From positions 1 to 41,757 of the forward strand of contig DBAU01000062.1 of assembly GCA_002291845.1 (NCBI GenBank): 41,757 nucleotides of DNA, written 5' to 3'. The position numbers and the translations under genes were made by a program. Below the pieces are notes generated by a model. That model searched no databases, had not been told where the DNA came from, and saw nothing but the letters and a program-made list of their open reading frames with translations. The stretch's first letter is position 1; each line of letters starts with the position of its first letter. The DNA is from Alphaproteobacteria bacterium UBA1002 (lineage in GTDB: Bacteria > Pseudomonadota > Alphaproteobacteria > Rickettsiales > UBA998). This document shows, one piece after another, positions 32,748-40,419 of the stretch.

Positions 32748-33425
32748 ATGACCCAAGTCGCTGTGATTCTATCCGGCTGTGGCCATCTTGATGGTGCCGA
32801 AATACGAGAATCCGTCTTAACACTACTCTATCTTGATCAGCGAGGCGCGAATGTTTCCATCTTTGCGCCTAACGAACCGCAAATGCATGTGGTCGATCAT
32901 CGGAGTGGACGGGTTGTCGAGGGGCAGACTCGTAACGTCATGGAGGAAGCAGCGCGCATTGCTCGTGGACGCATCGCTGATCTTGCCACGCTTGACCCGG
33001 AAGCATTCGAAGCCTTAGTGATTCCCGGCGGTTTCGGTGTCGCTAAGAATTTGTCGAATCTGGCAGAGAAGGGGGCGGATGCGGACGTCCACCCGGAGCT
33101 GCTGCGCGTAGTGAACGCTTTTTATGCCGCGCAGAAGCCGATCGGCGCCATCTGCATCGCCCCAGCTGTCCTTACCGCGGCGCTACGTGGCAAAGGCGTG
33201 AGGGTTACCATTGGCGATGATGCCGGCACTGCGGCGGCCATCACCGCCATGGGGGGAGTTCATCACCCCTGCGTCACAACTGGCGTTGTGCTCGATGAGT
33301 ACGCGCATATCGCAAGTTGCCCTGCCTATATGCACGATGCACCGCTATCGGAAATTGCTCAGGGCATTGAGCAGGTGATTGCATTCGTCATGCAACAAGC
33401 CGAAGCGGCAAAGCGGGCGGCATAG
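32748..33425 (+). CDS. elbB: ElbB family DJ-1/PfpI-like glyoxalase
   Basis: ElbB (also called SCRP-27A) is a cytosolic member of the DJ-1/PfpI superfamily with glyoxalase activity reported in E. coli; an older link to isoprenoid synthesis is not well explained. The 225-aa protein shows VAVILSGCGHLDGAEIRESV, the VIPGGFGVAKNLSN turn, and the nucleophile elbow GAICIAPAVL with Cys136, then GGVHHPC and TGVVLDE. GAGGAG stands 8 nt before the ATG. The promoter upstream carries a palindrome. It is followed after 89 bp by a secreted intradiol-like protein on the same strand. Confidence 0.93.
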   Translation: MTQVAVILSGCGHLDGAEIRESVLTLLYLDQRGANVSIFAPNEPQMHVVDHRSGRVVEGQTRNVMEEAARIARGRIADLATLDPEAFEALVIPGGFGVAKNLSNLAEKGADADVHPELLRVVNAFYAAQKPIGAICIAPAVLTAALRGKGVRVTIGDDAGTAAAITAMGGVHHPCVTTGVVLDEYAHIASCPAYMHDAPLSEIAQGIEQVIAFVMQQAEAAKRAA

Positions 33426-33514
33426 GTAAAATTCAGGGCAGGGTGGCAAAGCGCGTGTACAGAACGAAACGCATAGATTACTTTATGTTTGTCATAACAA
33501 TCCCGGGGATCACG

Positions 33515-34180
33515 ATGCGCCTGCTGGTTGCCTGCTTGTTTTTTCTAATGCCTGTGAGCGCTAAGGCGCTTGAAGATGCTGCGACGCGCGACGATTATGC
33601 CACTGGCTGCCAGCTGACACCGCCGATGCGCTCTAATGCATATCCGGGCAGTGAACATATCACGTCCTACAATAATCTGGTGCTTCCGAAGGGTAAATCC
33701 ATCCCCGCGCCGGGCCAGTTTGTCTACGTGACAGGACGTGTGCTGGATGAGCGCTGCGTCCCACTTTCGGATGCGCGTGTGGAGATGTGGAATGCCGATA
33801 TCAACGGTCAATTCATCTATCCTGATCCGGGTGCGTTCGCGAACCCATACCCGTTATTTGCTGGCACAGGAGCCACGGTTACAGATTCCGAAGGACAGTT
33901 CATCTTCTACACGATCTTCCCGGGTGTGGAGGGAGGCAAAGGAGCGCCCAAGCTTCATTTCCGCGTCACCCATGAAGACACCAAGGACTTATTCACCACG
34001 CTCTATTTCGCGGGTGAACACCGCAATACCGAGGATGTCGCATTCATCAAGTTGCCAGAGGCGCTCAAACCCCTGGTGGTCGGCGCGGTGGAACCCTTCA
34101 GCCGTCCGGATGGTACGCTTGGCCTGCACATCCACCACGACATCACCGTGGCCGGGCACGATAAATTCCGTCGCTTCTAA
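33515..34180 (+). CDS. Exported intradiol dioxygenase-like protein with incomplete iron site
   Basis: The fold is that of protocatechuate 3,4-dioxygenase: FVYVTGRVLDERCVPLSDARVEMWNADINGQFIY, then TDSEGQFIFYTIFPG, then PKLHFRV. True enzymes bind Fe(III) by two Tyr and two His. Here the PGxY tyrosine is replaced (PGVEGG) and the HxH pair is KLH, so two ligands are missing and ring cleavage is doubtful. A further His cluster, LHIHHDI, is near the C-terminus. The start at 33515 gives a signal peptide (MRLLVACLFFLMPVSAKA) and has GGGGA 6 nt upstream; the frame opens earlier, at 33443. At 221 aa it is short but similar to the exported family. It overlaps the sulfurtransferase by one base (TAATG). 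Confidence 0.8.
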   Translation: MRLLVACLFFLMPVSAKALEDAATRDDYATGCQLTPPMRSNAYPGSEHITSYNNLVLPKGKSIPAPGQFVYVTGRVLDERCVPLSDARVEMWNADINGQFIYPDPGAFANPYPLFAGTGATVTDSEGQFIFYTIFPGVEGGKGAPKLHFRVTHEDTKDLFTTLYFAGEHRNTEDVAFIKLPEALKPLVVGAVEPFSRPDGTLGLHIHHDITVAGHDKFRRF

Positions 34181-35028
34181 TGCATGGTCCGCTGATCGAG
34201 CCTGAAGCGCTGGCCGCCCGCATAAGCGAGACAGACTTGGTGCTGCTCGATGCCTCCTGGCATCTACCCACCAGCGGACGGGATGCCAAAGCGGAATATC
34301 TGGCACGGCATCTGCCAGGCGCGCGTTTTTTTGATCTCGATGCCATCTCTGATATTCACAGCCCATATCCACACATGCTACCGAGCGCTTCACAGTTCAG
34401 TGCTGCTATGCGGGCATTGGGTATAAACGCACATAGCCAAATTGTGGTCTATGACAGCATTGGATTGTTCAGCGCCGCGCGCGCGTGGTGGATGCTGCGC
34501 GCGTTCGGGCATCATGCCGTGGCTGTTCTGCATGGCGGTCTGCCTGGCTGGGAAGCGCAGGGAGGGCCGCTGGAGGCGGGGGCCGCACCCGTATTAAGCC
34601 CTGATATTTATGACTTTTCTGCTATATTTCAGCCTGAATACCTGGCACAGACGGACACGGTGCTGGCAGCGGTAGAGCGCGGAGGCTCACAAATTGTCGA
34701 CGCCCGTGGCGCAGGCCGGTTTTATGGCACACAGCCCGAGCCACGGGCAGGCGTTCGAAGCGGCCATATACCGGGCAGTCGCAACGTGCCATATACGACG
34801 CTACTGGATGAACATGGCCAGCGTCTGGTTGCGCCGGAAACACTGCATGCACGCCTAAACGCAACGGGCATTGATCCAGACGCACCAATGATCAGCAGCT
34901 GCGGATCAGGCGTCACGGCGTGCATTTTAGCGCTGGCGATGGATGCATATTTTCATCGTACCATCCCCGTATACGATGGCTCATGGGCTGAGTGGGGCGC
35001 TCGTCCCGAATTGCCGATTTCCCAGTAA
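34180..35028 (+). CDS. sseA: 3-Mercaptopyruvate-type sulfurtransferase (tandem rhodanese)
   Basis: The protein moves sulfur from 3-mercaptopyruvate or thiosulfate to acceptors through a cysteine persulfide. It is 282 aa with an inactive N-terminal rhodanese domain (about 1-140, containing VVYDSIGLFSAARAWWMLRAFGH and HGGLPGWEAQGG). The active C-terminal domain has Cys241 in CGSGVTA, the six-residue loop typical of mercaptopyruvate sulfurtransferase rather than of thiosulfate sulfurtransferase. The ATG overlaps the stop of the preceding gene by one base, so translation is coupled. Confidence 0.92.
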   Translation: MHGPLIEPEALAARISETDLVLLDASWHLPTSGRDAKAEYLARHLPGARFFDLDAISDIHSPYPHMLPSASQFSAAMRALGINAHSQIVVYDSIGLFSAARAWWMLRAFGHHAVAVLHGGLPGWEAQGGPLEAGAAPVLSPDIYDFSAIFQPEYLAQTDTVLAAVERGGSQIVDARGAGRFYGTQPEPRAGVRSGHIPGSRNVPYTTLLDEHGQRLVAPETLHARLNATGIDPDAPMISSCGSGVTACILALAMDAYFHRTIPVYDGSWAEWGARPELPISQ

Positions 35029-35121
35029 ATCCGCGCCACAGCGCTAAAACACTTAGCACATAATTTGCTTACTTCATCTTATTTTCCATAATATACATTA
35101 TGCGATATTCATTAAGCGGCA

Positions 35122-35616
35122 TTAGCGCGTCTTGGGGCGGCCGGGTTTCTGCTTACTAAGCACCATGTCAATCACCTCGAGAAGACGGCGATGGCGCGTT
35201 GACTCCGCTTTGGCGGATGCCACGCGGTGTGAAAAAGCTCGCTGTGTGCCCGGCGTCAATTTTTCCCAGGCCTTAGCGAACGTCTTATTTTTTTTGATAG
35301 ATAATGCCAGCTCTGCGGGCACGTCGACTGCGTTTTGATCCGCAATACAAAAACGCATGCTCACGAAAGATCCAGCAGCCAGCCCAGCTTCTTTTAAAAA
35401 GCGCTTTGACAAGATGAGATAATATTTGCCATCGCCGGCAGGCTGCCAGGCACCCTGCACTGGCCAGTCATTGATTTCACCCTCAATGCGTAAACGCGGA
35501 AACTTTTTGAAAGGTAGGTTTGCCTGCAACTCGGAAGGAAGAAACAACACGGTGTATGCATAGCGATCAAAGGCATAATAAGCGACACAATCTGTAAATT
35601 CGTAGGGATACATCAT
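35122..35616 (-). CDS. DUF1905 / YdeI-like (OmpD-associated family) protein
   Basis: This 164-aa protein has an N-terminal DUF1905 beta-barrel domain (TVLFLPSELQANLPFKKFPRLRIEGEINDWPVQGAWQPAGDGKYYLILSK, about residues 20-80). A C-terminal helical YdeI/OmpD-associated segment follows, with DVPAELALSIKKNKTFAKAWEKLTPGTQRAFSHRVASAKAESTRHRRLLEVIDML-like sequence. The family is widespread but of unknown function; a bacteriocin-protection role is suggested only for some members. No signal peptide is seen. Either of the two adjacent ATGs (35616, 35613) may be used. Convergent with sseA across a 93-bp AT-rich gap in which no gene is seen. Confidence 0.82.
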   Translation of the reverse strand: MMYPYEFTDCVAYYAFDRYAYTVLFLPSELQANLPFKKFPRLRIEGEINDWPVQGAWQPAGDGKYYLILSKRFLKEAGLAAGSFVSMRFCIADQNAVDVPAELALSIKKNKTFAKAWEKLTPGTQRAFSHRVASAKAESTRHRRLLEVIDMVLSKQKPGRPKTR

Positions 35617-35722
35617 GAAGTTTATTTCCCCTTATGATGACACTAAAAAAAAGAATAATTCATGGCATGCCAAAAGGCTAACCTATTGGCTAAGATTTAG
35701 AAAAAATCAACAAAGGGAACAA

Positions 35723-35799
35723 TGGTGGGCGGTAGAAGACTCGAACTTCCGACCTCCACGATGTCAACGTGGCGCTCTAACCAACTGAGCTAACCGCCC
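35723..35799 (-). tRNA. tRNA-Val (anticodon GAC)
   Basis: The cloverleaf folds on the minus strand. Acceptor GGGCGGT pairs with ACCGCCC, and the D-arm contains TAGCTCAGTTGGTTAGAGC. The anticodon stem CCACG/CGTGG holds the loop TTGACAT with anticodon GAC at 35761-35765 or so. The T-arm carries GTTCGAGTC. Discriminator A and an encoded CCA follow, giving 77 nt. A good promoter lies 13 nt upstream. This is the only tRNA I see in the window. Confidence 0.95.
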
Positions 35800-35811
35800 G
35801 GAAGAAGCATG

Positions 35812-35840
35812 GTGATAGCCCGTCTGGCCATGGGATGCAA
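35812..35840 (-). promoter_or_regulatory. Promoter of tRNA-Val
   Basis: TTGCAT (35835-35840) and TATCAC (35812-35817) are 17 bp apart on the minus strand; the -10 ends 12 nt before the mature 5' end of the tRNA. Confidence 0.6.
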
Positions 35841-35880
35841 GCGCTCTTTCAGGCTCGGCATAGGGGGAGTAACTCACAGG

Positions 35881-36834
35881 CTACGACGCCACATTAAGCA
35901 AGCTCTCGGGCAAACGGAACTTTGTTGTTTCTTTCTTTACAACAAAGGGTTCAACCTCACAGGTCGAGAGTTGCTTTAACCGCTCAATAAGTTGCTCCAC
36001 AAGCAATTCTGGCGCCGAGGCCCCCGCCGTAATGCCCACGGCAGATTTTCCTTCCAGCCAGCGTGGCTGAAGCGCATCGGCATCGGCAATCAAATACGAT
36101 TCCACGCCCATCTCCTCGCCGAGATCACGCAAGCGATTGGAGTTACTGCTATTTTCTGCGCCTATTACCAATAACAAATCTACATGAGGCATTAAGGCGC
36201 GCACCGCGTTCTGACGATTCTGCGTCGCATAGCAGATATCCCGCGTTGATGGCCCGACAATCTTAGGAAACCGGGCTTCCAGAGCCTCAATAATGCCGCG
36301 CGTATCATCAAGGCTGAGCGTCGTCTGGGTGACATAGGCAAGCCGCTCAGGATCCCTCACCTCCAGCGTTGCCACCTCCTCCACCGAAGAGATAAGCAGC
36401 ACCGGCTCTTTCACCCGGCCGCTAGTCCCTTCCACTTCCGGGTGCCCCGCATGGCCAATGAGGATAATCTGACGCCCTTCGGCCTCGTAACGCTGGGCTT
36501 CCACATGCACTTTGGTCACCAGCGGGCACGTAGCGTCGAGCACCGGAAGCCCCCTCGCCGCCGCCGCCTGCTCCACCGATTCGGCTATGCCATGCGCACT
36601 GAAGACCGTGATGGCACCGGCGGGCACTTCATCCACTTCCTGAACGAAAACCACACCTTTACGACGTAAATCCTCCACGACCCACCGATTATGGACAATT
36701 TCATGACGCACATAAATGGGCGGGCCATATTTCTTCAAAGCCAGTTCGACAATCTCAATGGCGCGCTCCACTCCAGCGCAAAAACCCCGTGGCTCGCACA
36801 AATAGACTTTGATGGGTTGGATAGAATGACTCAT
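35881..36834 (-). CDS. ispH: 4-Hydroxy-3-methylbut-2-enyl diphosphate reductase
   Basis: IspH (LytB) makes IPP and DMAPP in the last step of the MEP pathway with a [4Fe-4S] cluster. The three cluster cysteines are Cys19 in PRGFCAGVERA, Cys103 in LDATCPLVTKVH and Cys201 in DICYATQNRQ. The substrate-binding histidines occur in RHEIVHN and IGHAGHPEVEG, and the late Ser/Asn motif in GAENSSNSNRL and TAGASAPE. ATG 36834 is chosen for 317 aa, the normal length; the frame extends to 36852 within zapE. It begins 4 nt after the zapE stop, so the two are probably cotranscribed. Confidence 0.95.
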   Translation of the reverse strand: MSHSIQPIKVYLCEPRGFCAGVERAIEIVELALKKYGPPIYVRHEIVHNRWVVEDLRRKGVVFVQEVDEVPAGAITVFSAHGIAESVEQAAAARGLPVLDATCPLVTKVHVEAQRYEAEGRQIILIGHAGHPEVEGTSGRVKEPVLLISSVEEVATLEVRDPERLAYVTQTTLSLDDTRGIIEALEARFPKIVGPSTRDICYATQNRQNAVRALMPHVDLLLVIGAENSSNSNRLRDLGEEMGVESYLIADADALQPRWLEGKSAVGITAGASAPELLVEQLIERLKQLSTCEVEPFVVKKETTKFRLPESLLNVAS

Positions 36835-36838
36835 GGGT

Positions 36839-37987
36839 TCACGATACCGCACGCAGCGAGCCGTGAGAAGAGCCCAGATAATCCGCAGACTGCATTTCGA
36901 TCAGGCGCGAGGCAGTGCGCTCAAATTCAAAATGTCCATCACCAGACGCATACAAGGCATCGGGCGGTGCAGCCGCGGTGCATATCAGCAGACAACGATG
37001 CTCATAAAGCACATCAATAAGTGTTGTGAAGCGCTTGGCTTCATTACGATTTTCTGGCCCCATTTGCGGGATATCGGAGATCAGGAACACGCGAAACAGC
37101 GTAACCAGCGCCAAGTAGTCAGGTGCCCCCAGCGGCTGGGCACAAAGCTCATCAAACGTGAACATCGCAATATCACGGCACGCCTGCGCCACCTGAACAT
37201 AGCGTCCCTGCACTTCCACTTTTTGCGGCCCCACTTTGCCTCCACTCTGCAAGGCGGCAAAAGTGCTGCGCAAAAAGCGATCGGCCGATGCATCAAGGGG
37301 AGCATGATATACTTCCTGTAGCGAGCTCATCCGGCTGCGGCGATAGTCCTGTTGTGCTGGAAGTTCAATGACTTTAACGCGTTCTTTCAATAACTCGATA
37401 AATGGCAGAAAGCGGTTTCGCTGCAAGCCATTCAGATAGAGATCCTGCGGCGGGCGGTTGGAGGTAAACACAATCACCATCCCGCGGGCAAACAGCGCCG
37501 TGAACAGGCGGGAGAGAATCATCGCATCCGCAATATCATGTACCTGAAACTCGTCAAAACAAAGCACACGGTATTTCTGCACCAATTCACGCGCCACAAT
37601 AATCAGCGGGTCACGAGGAGATTTCTCTTCCTGGCGAAGCACATGGATGCGGTTGTGCACTTCCTGCATGAAGCGGTGAAAATGGACACGCCGCGCTTCG
37701 GCAAATGGCAGGGAGAGAAAAAACAAATCCATCAGCATGGATTTTCCGCGCCCTACCTCACCCCACAGGTAAATGCCCTGTTGCTGCGGCGGCATGGCAC
37801 GGCGAAACCAACGCATCATCCAGCCCGAGGTGCGCTGAGGCAGCGCTAAAAAACCGGGGTCTGAAACGCGACGATGAAGCTCCTCCAGCTGGTGCGCCAC
37901 GGCAGACTGGGCATCATCCGGCTGGATTTCGCCGCGGTCGACCATGTCGCTGTAACGTTCCAGAGGCGTTTTTTTGTCGTCAGACAT
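36839..37987 (-). CDS. zapE: AFG1-family ATPase ZapE
   Basis: ZapE is a cytosolic AAA-like ATPase that in E. coli associates with FtsZ at constriction; the mitochondrial relative AFG1 acts in protein quality control. The 382-aa protein has Walker A GEVGRGKSM at residues 76-84, FHRFMQEVH, the Walker B VLCFDEFQVHD, TSNRPPQDLYLNGLQR, and C-terminal TLFRVFLISDIPQMGPENRNEAKRFTTLIDVLYEH. ATG 37987 (MSDDKKTPLERY) is preferred over the GTG at 38014. It is divergent from panC, with only 46 bp between the two starts. Confidence 0.93.
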   Translation of the reverse strand: MSDDKKTPLERYSDMVDRGEIQPDDAQSAVAHQLEELHRRVSDPGFLALPQRTSGWMMRWFRRAMPPQQQGIYLWGEVGRGKSMLMDLFFLSLPFAEARRVHFHRFMQEVHNRIHVLRQEEKSPRDPLIIVARELVQKYRVLCFDEFQVHDIADAMILSRLFTALFARGMVIVFTSNRPPQDLYLNGLQRNRFLPFIELLKERVKVIELPAQQDYRRSRMSSLQEVYHAPLDASADRFLRSTFAALQSGGKVGPQKVEVQGRYVQVAQACRDIAMFTFDELCAQPLGAPDYLALVTLFRVFLISDIPQMGPENRNEAKRFTTLIDVLYEHRCLLICTAAAPPDALYASGDGHFEFERTASRLIEMQSADYLGSSHGSLRAVS

Positions 37988-38033
37988 GGTAAGATTTGCT
38001 AGGAGACTCGGCACAACGCTTGAGTAAAGAAGA

Positions 38034-38906
38034 ATGAACGCTCACGCAAGCGCAGCATGGCCATTAACCACCCGAGAAATCCCGAATTTGCGCGGGGTTG
38101 TGGCGGCGTGGCGCGCCGAGGGAGCCCGTATTGGCTTTGTGCCGACCATGGGGGCATTGCATGAAGGACATCTGGCGCTGGTGCGTGAAGCCAAGCGCCA
38201 CTGCGATCATGTGGTGGTAAGCATCTTCGTCAATCCCACCCAGTTTGGACCGAACGAGGACTTTAGCCGCTATCCCCGCACGCCGGAAGAAGACACTACA
38301 CTCCTTTCTACCGTAGGGGCTGATCTGGTCTGGCTACCCGGCGTGGAGGACATCTACCCCACCGGCTCACGGACGCGGGTAACGGTGGGTGATGCCGCTA
38401 CCGTGCTCTGCGGTGGGCATCGTCCCGGTCATTTTGATGGCGTGGCCACCGTCGTCACCATCCTGCTCAATGCTGTACGGCCCGACGCGGCCTTCTTTGG
38501 TGAGAAAGATTACCAGCAGCTCTACATCATCCGCCGCATGGTTGCCGACCTCGGCTTGCCGGGAGAAATTCATGGGGTGCCCACCGTGCGCGAGGCGGAT
38601 GGGCTGGCCTTGTCCTCACGGAATCGCTATCTGAGCGAGGAGGAGCGCGCCACAGCCCCCCTCCTCCACCAAATCATGCAGAAAATCGCTAGGGAATCCG
38701 CGGATGCCAGCCAACTTCACGCAGCACTTGAAGAAGGCCGGCAGACACTTAAAGCCGCGGGATTTACCGTCGATTACCTCGAAGCCCGGGACGAGCGCAC
38801 ACTGACCCCCCTGACCGCTCCCAGCCTGCATGGGCGGCTGTTTGTCGCCGCCCGGCTGGGCACCACCCGGCTGATTGATAACCTTGCACTGAAAGATGCT
38901 CTATGA
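38034..38906 (+). CDS. panC: Pantothenate synthetase
   Basis: PanC joins pantoate and beta-alanine with ATP; coaD, later in the CoA pathway, is at 39757. The 290-aa protein has the nucleotidyltransferase motifs FVPTMGALHEGHLALV, VSIFVNPTQFGPNEDFSRYPR, CGGHRPGHFDGVATVV, AFFGEKDYQQL and the KMSKS-like LSSRNRYLSEEER. AAGAAG precedes the ATG. The stop overlaps the pyrE start by 4 bases. No panB is adjacent. Confidence 0.96.
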   Translation: MNAHASAAWPLTTREIPNLRGVVAAWRAEGARIGFVPTMGALHEGHLALVREAKRHCDHVVVSIFVNPTQFGPNEDFSRYPRTPEEDTTLLSTVGADLVWLPGVEDIYPTGSRTRVTVGDAATVLCGGHRPGHFDGVATVVTILLNAVRPDAAFFGEKDYQQLYIIRRMVADLGLPGEIHGVPTVREADGLALSSRNRYLSEEERATAPLLHQIMQKIARESADASQLHAALEEGRQTLKAAGFTVDYLEARDERTLTPLTAPSLHGRLFVAARLGTTRLIDNLALKDAL

Positions 38907-39499
38907 ACGACACCGCCATCACGCAGGAATTTCTTGATGCCCAAGCCATGCTCAAGGGGCATTTTATTCTTTCCTCCGGCTTGCATAGCGATACCTATCT
39001 GCAATGCGCCCGCGTGCTGATGGACCCTGCCCGCGCCGATCGCCTCTGCAAAGAACTGGCGGCGCGTGTGGAAGCCACCTTTGGCAAACAGGCCTTTGAT
39101 GTTGTGGTGGCCCCGGCCATGGGTGGCGTGATTGTAGGCTATGAAATGGCACGCCAACTGGCGCTGCCGTCACTTTTTTGTGAGCGCCAGGATGGCCAGT
39201 TCACCCTGCGCCGTGGCTTCACGCTCGAGCCGGGGCAGCGCGTGCTTCTGGTGGAAGATGTCGTCACCACCGGAAAATCATCGCTGGAAACCGTGGTCTG
39301 CGTGGAAAGCTTTGGGGCCAAGGTCGTGGCAGAGGCCAGCCTGATCGACCGCTCCGGCGGCACACACGGCCTGCCTTTCCCGCTGGTGTCATTGCTCACG
39401 CTGGACGTACCAACCTACCAGCCCGACGCCCTGCCCGCGCATCTACAAGATGTCCCAGCCGTGAAGCCAGGGAGCCGCTGGCTGCAAAAAACAGCGTAA
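38903..39499 (+). CDS. pyrE: Orotate phosphoribosyltransferase
   Basis: PyrE converts orotate and PRPP to OMP. The 198-aa protein has the hood and core typical of type I phosphoribosyltransferases, including GHFILSSGLHSDTYLQC, VVAPAMGGVIVGYEMAR, the PRPP-binding VLLVEDVVTTGKS and the C-terminal PTYQPDALP. It overlaps panC by 4 bases and ends 11 bp from the convergent lipoprotein gene. No standard terminator is obvious between them. Confidence 0.95.
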   Translation: MNDTAITQEFLDAQAMLKGHFILSSGLHSDTYLQCARVLMDPARADRLCKELAARVEATFGKQAFDVVVAPAMGGVIVGYEMARQLALPSLFCERQDGQFTLRRGFTLEPGQRVLLVEDVVTTGKSSLETVVCVESFGAKVVAEASLIDRSGGTHGLPFPLVSLLTLDVPTYQPDALPAHLQDVPAVKPGSRWLQKTA

Positions 39500-39510
39500 C
39501 GGGTGCGTAC

Positions 39511-39741
39511 CTAACACCAGCCTTTGGTCTGACGGCCCACCGTACAGCCACCTTCCGGGCCGTAATATTTTTCACGCATGATCGGCATGCGCTGCGGCAT
39601 ATCGGAAAATCCCATGCGCTTGGAGGGATGCTTATATGCTTCCGGCTGGCCGGGAGTTGCCGCTGATTTGGAAACCGGCTCCGCGTGAGGGGTGCAGGCC
39701 GCCAACGCAATGAGGAGTACCAAAGGGTAAAAGGCCCGCAT
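39511..39741 (-). CDS. Small lipoprotein with C-terminal cysteine pair
   Basis: The 76-aa product has a lipoprotein signal peptide (MRAFYPLVLLIALAAC, lipobox LAAC with Cys at residue 16), a short Pro/Ser linker, and a basic-aromatic C-terminal part, KRMGFSDMPQRMPIMREKYYG, that ends GGCTVGRQTKGWC. The two late cysteines could form a disulfide. GAAGGAG lies 6-7 nt before the ATG, a strong signal for translation. It begins 15 nt after the coaD stop on the same strand, last in the gyrA-coaD run. I do not recognise a family. Confidence 0.75.
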   Translation of the reverse strand: MRAFYPLVLLIALAACTPHAEPVSKSAATPGQPEAYKHPSKRMGFSDMPQRMPIMREKYYGPEGGCTVGRQTKGWC

Positions 39742-39756
39742 AAAAAACTCCTTCTC

Positions 39757-40266
39757 TTAGCGTGGATCTGAAAAATACGATGTGAGGTCACGTGCCACAT
39801 TCGGCGTGACAAAAGCCGAGACATCTCCGCCCAAACGGGCAATCTGCTTGACGAAGCGAGATGATACGTAATGTTTGGAGTCCGAAGCGGTGAGAAACAC
39901 GGTCTCAATACTCGGGGCCAGCTTGGAATTCATGCAGGCCATCTGAAATTCATACTCAAAATCCGATACCGCACGCAGCCCCCGGATAATCAGGCTGGCG
40001 CCATGCTGCTGAGCAAAATTCACCAGCAGGCCGGAAAACGGCTGCACCTCAATGCGCGAGGCATCGCCGTTCAGCTCCGCCGCAATGCTGGTCAGCACCA
40101 TTTCCGAGCGCTTCTCCAGATTAAAAATGGGCGCTTTCCCCGTATCCAGGGCCACGCCGATGATCAGCGTGTCCACCACGCTCATTGCACGGCGGATGAT
40201 ATCAAGATGGCCCACCGTGATGGGATCAAACGTGCCGGGATAAACACCGATGCGATTCATAGCCAT
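39757..40266 (-). CDS. coaD: Phosphopantetheine adenylyltransferase
   Basis: CoaD transfers AMP to 4'-phosphopantetheine to make dephospho-CoA. The 169-aa protein has the nucleotidyltransferase motif YPGTFDPITVGHLDIIRRA, the GLRAVSDFEYEFQMA stretch and the C-terminal YVSSRFVKQIARLGGDVSAFV that stands where ISSTxVR is usual. ATG 40266 (MAMNRIG) has CGGTGA 4 nt upstream; a second ATG at 40260 is possible. It lies 3 nt downstream of a 49-codon reading frame that connects it with gyrA. Confidence 0.95.
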   Translation of the reverse strand: MAMNRIGVYPGTFDPITVGHLDIIRRAMSVVDTLIIGVALDTGKAPIFNLEKRSEMVLTSIAAELNGDASRIEVQPFSGLLVNFAQQHGASLIIRGLRAVSDFEYEFQMACMNSKLAPSIETVFLTASDSKHYVSSRFVKQIARLGGDVSAFVTPNVARDLTSYFSDPR

Positions 40267-40269
40267 AAA

Positions 40270-40419
40270 TCACCGCCGTCCCTGATTCAAATCCATCAGG
40301 TCGTCACGCACCGGGGCAGCATCCTGGTTATACTCCTCCACCCAATTGCCCTTACGCTTGCGACGGGTGAGCTTCTCCCACCAGCGGCGCAGCAACCCTT
40401 TATTCAGCGGCTGGGGCAT
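40270..40419 (-). CDS. Putative 49-aa basic, Trp-rich small protein between gyrA and coaD
   Basis: In the 133-bp gap between gyrA and coaD the minus strand has an ATG reading frame of 49 codons. It starts inside the gyrA 3' end (20-bp overlap) with GGAGG 6 nt upstream, and stops 3 nt before the coaD ATG. The product begins MPQPLNKGLLRRWWEKLTRR, continues with KRKGNWVEEY, then turns acidic and ends DLMDLNQGRR. It has no signal peptide or membrane span. Tight spacing on both sides and the SD argue for a true, coupled gene. I know no family for it; it could also be an unselected open stretch. Confidence 0.5.
   Translation of the reverse strand: MPQPLNKGLLRRWWEKLTRRKRKGNWVEEYNQDAAPVRDDLMDLNQGRR

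Noticed and set aside
35087..35102. CATAAT-ATAC-ATTATG palindrome between sseA and the YdeI-like gene
   Set aside because: Short AT-rich symmetry is expected by chance in this AT-rich gap, it has no T-run, and both genes converge on it.
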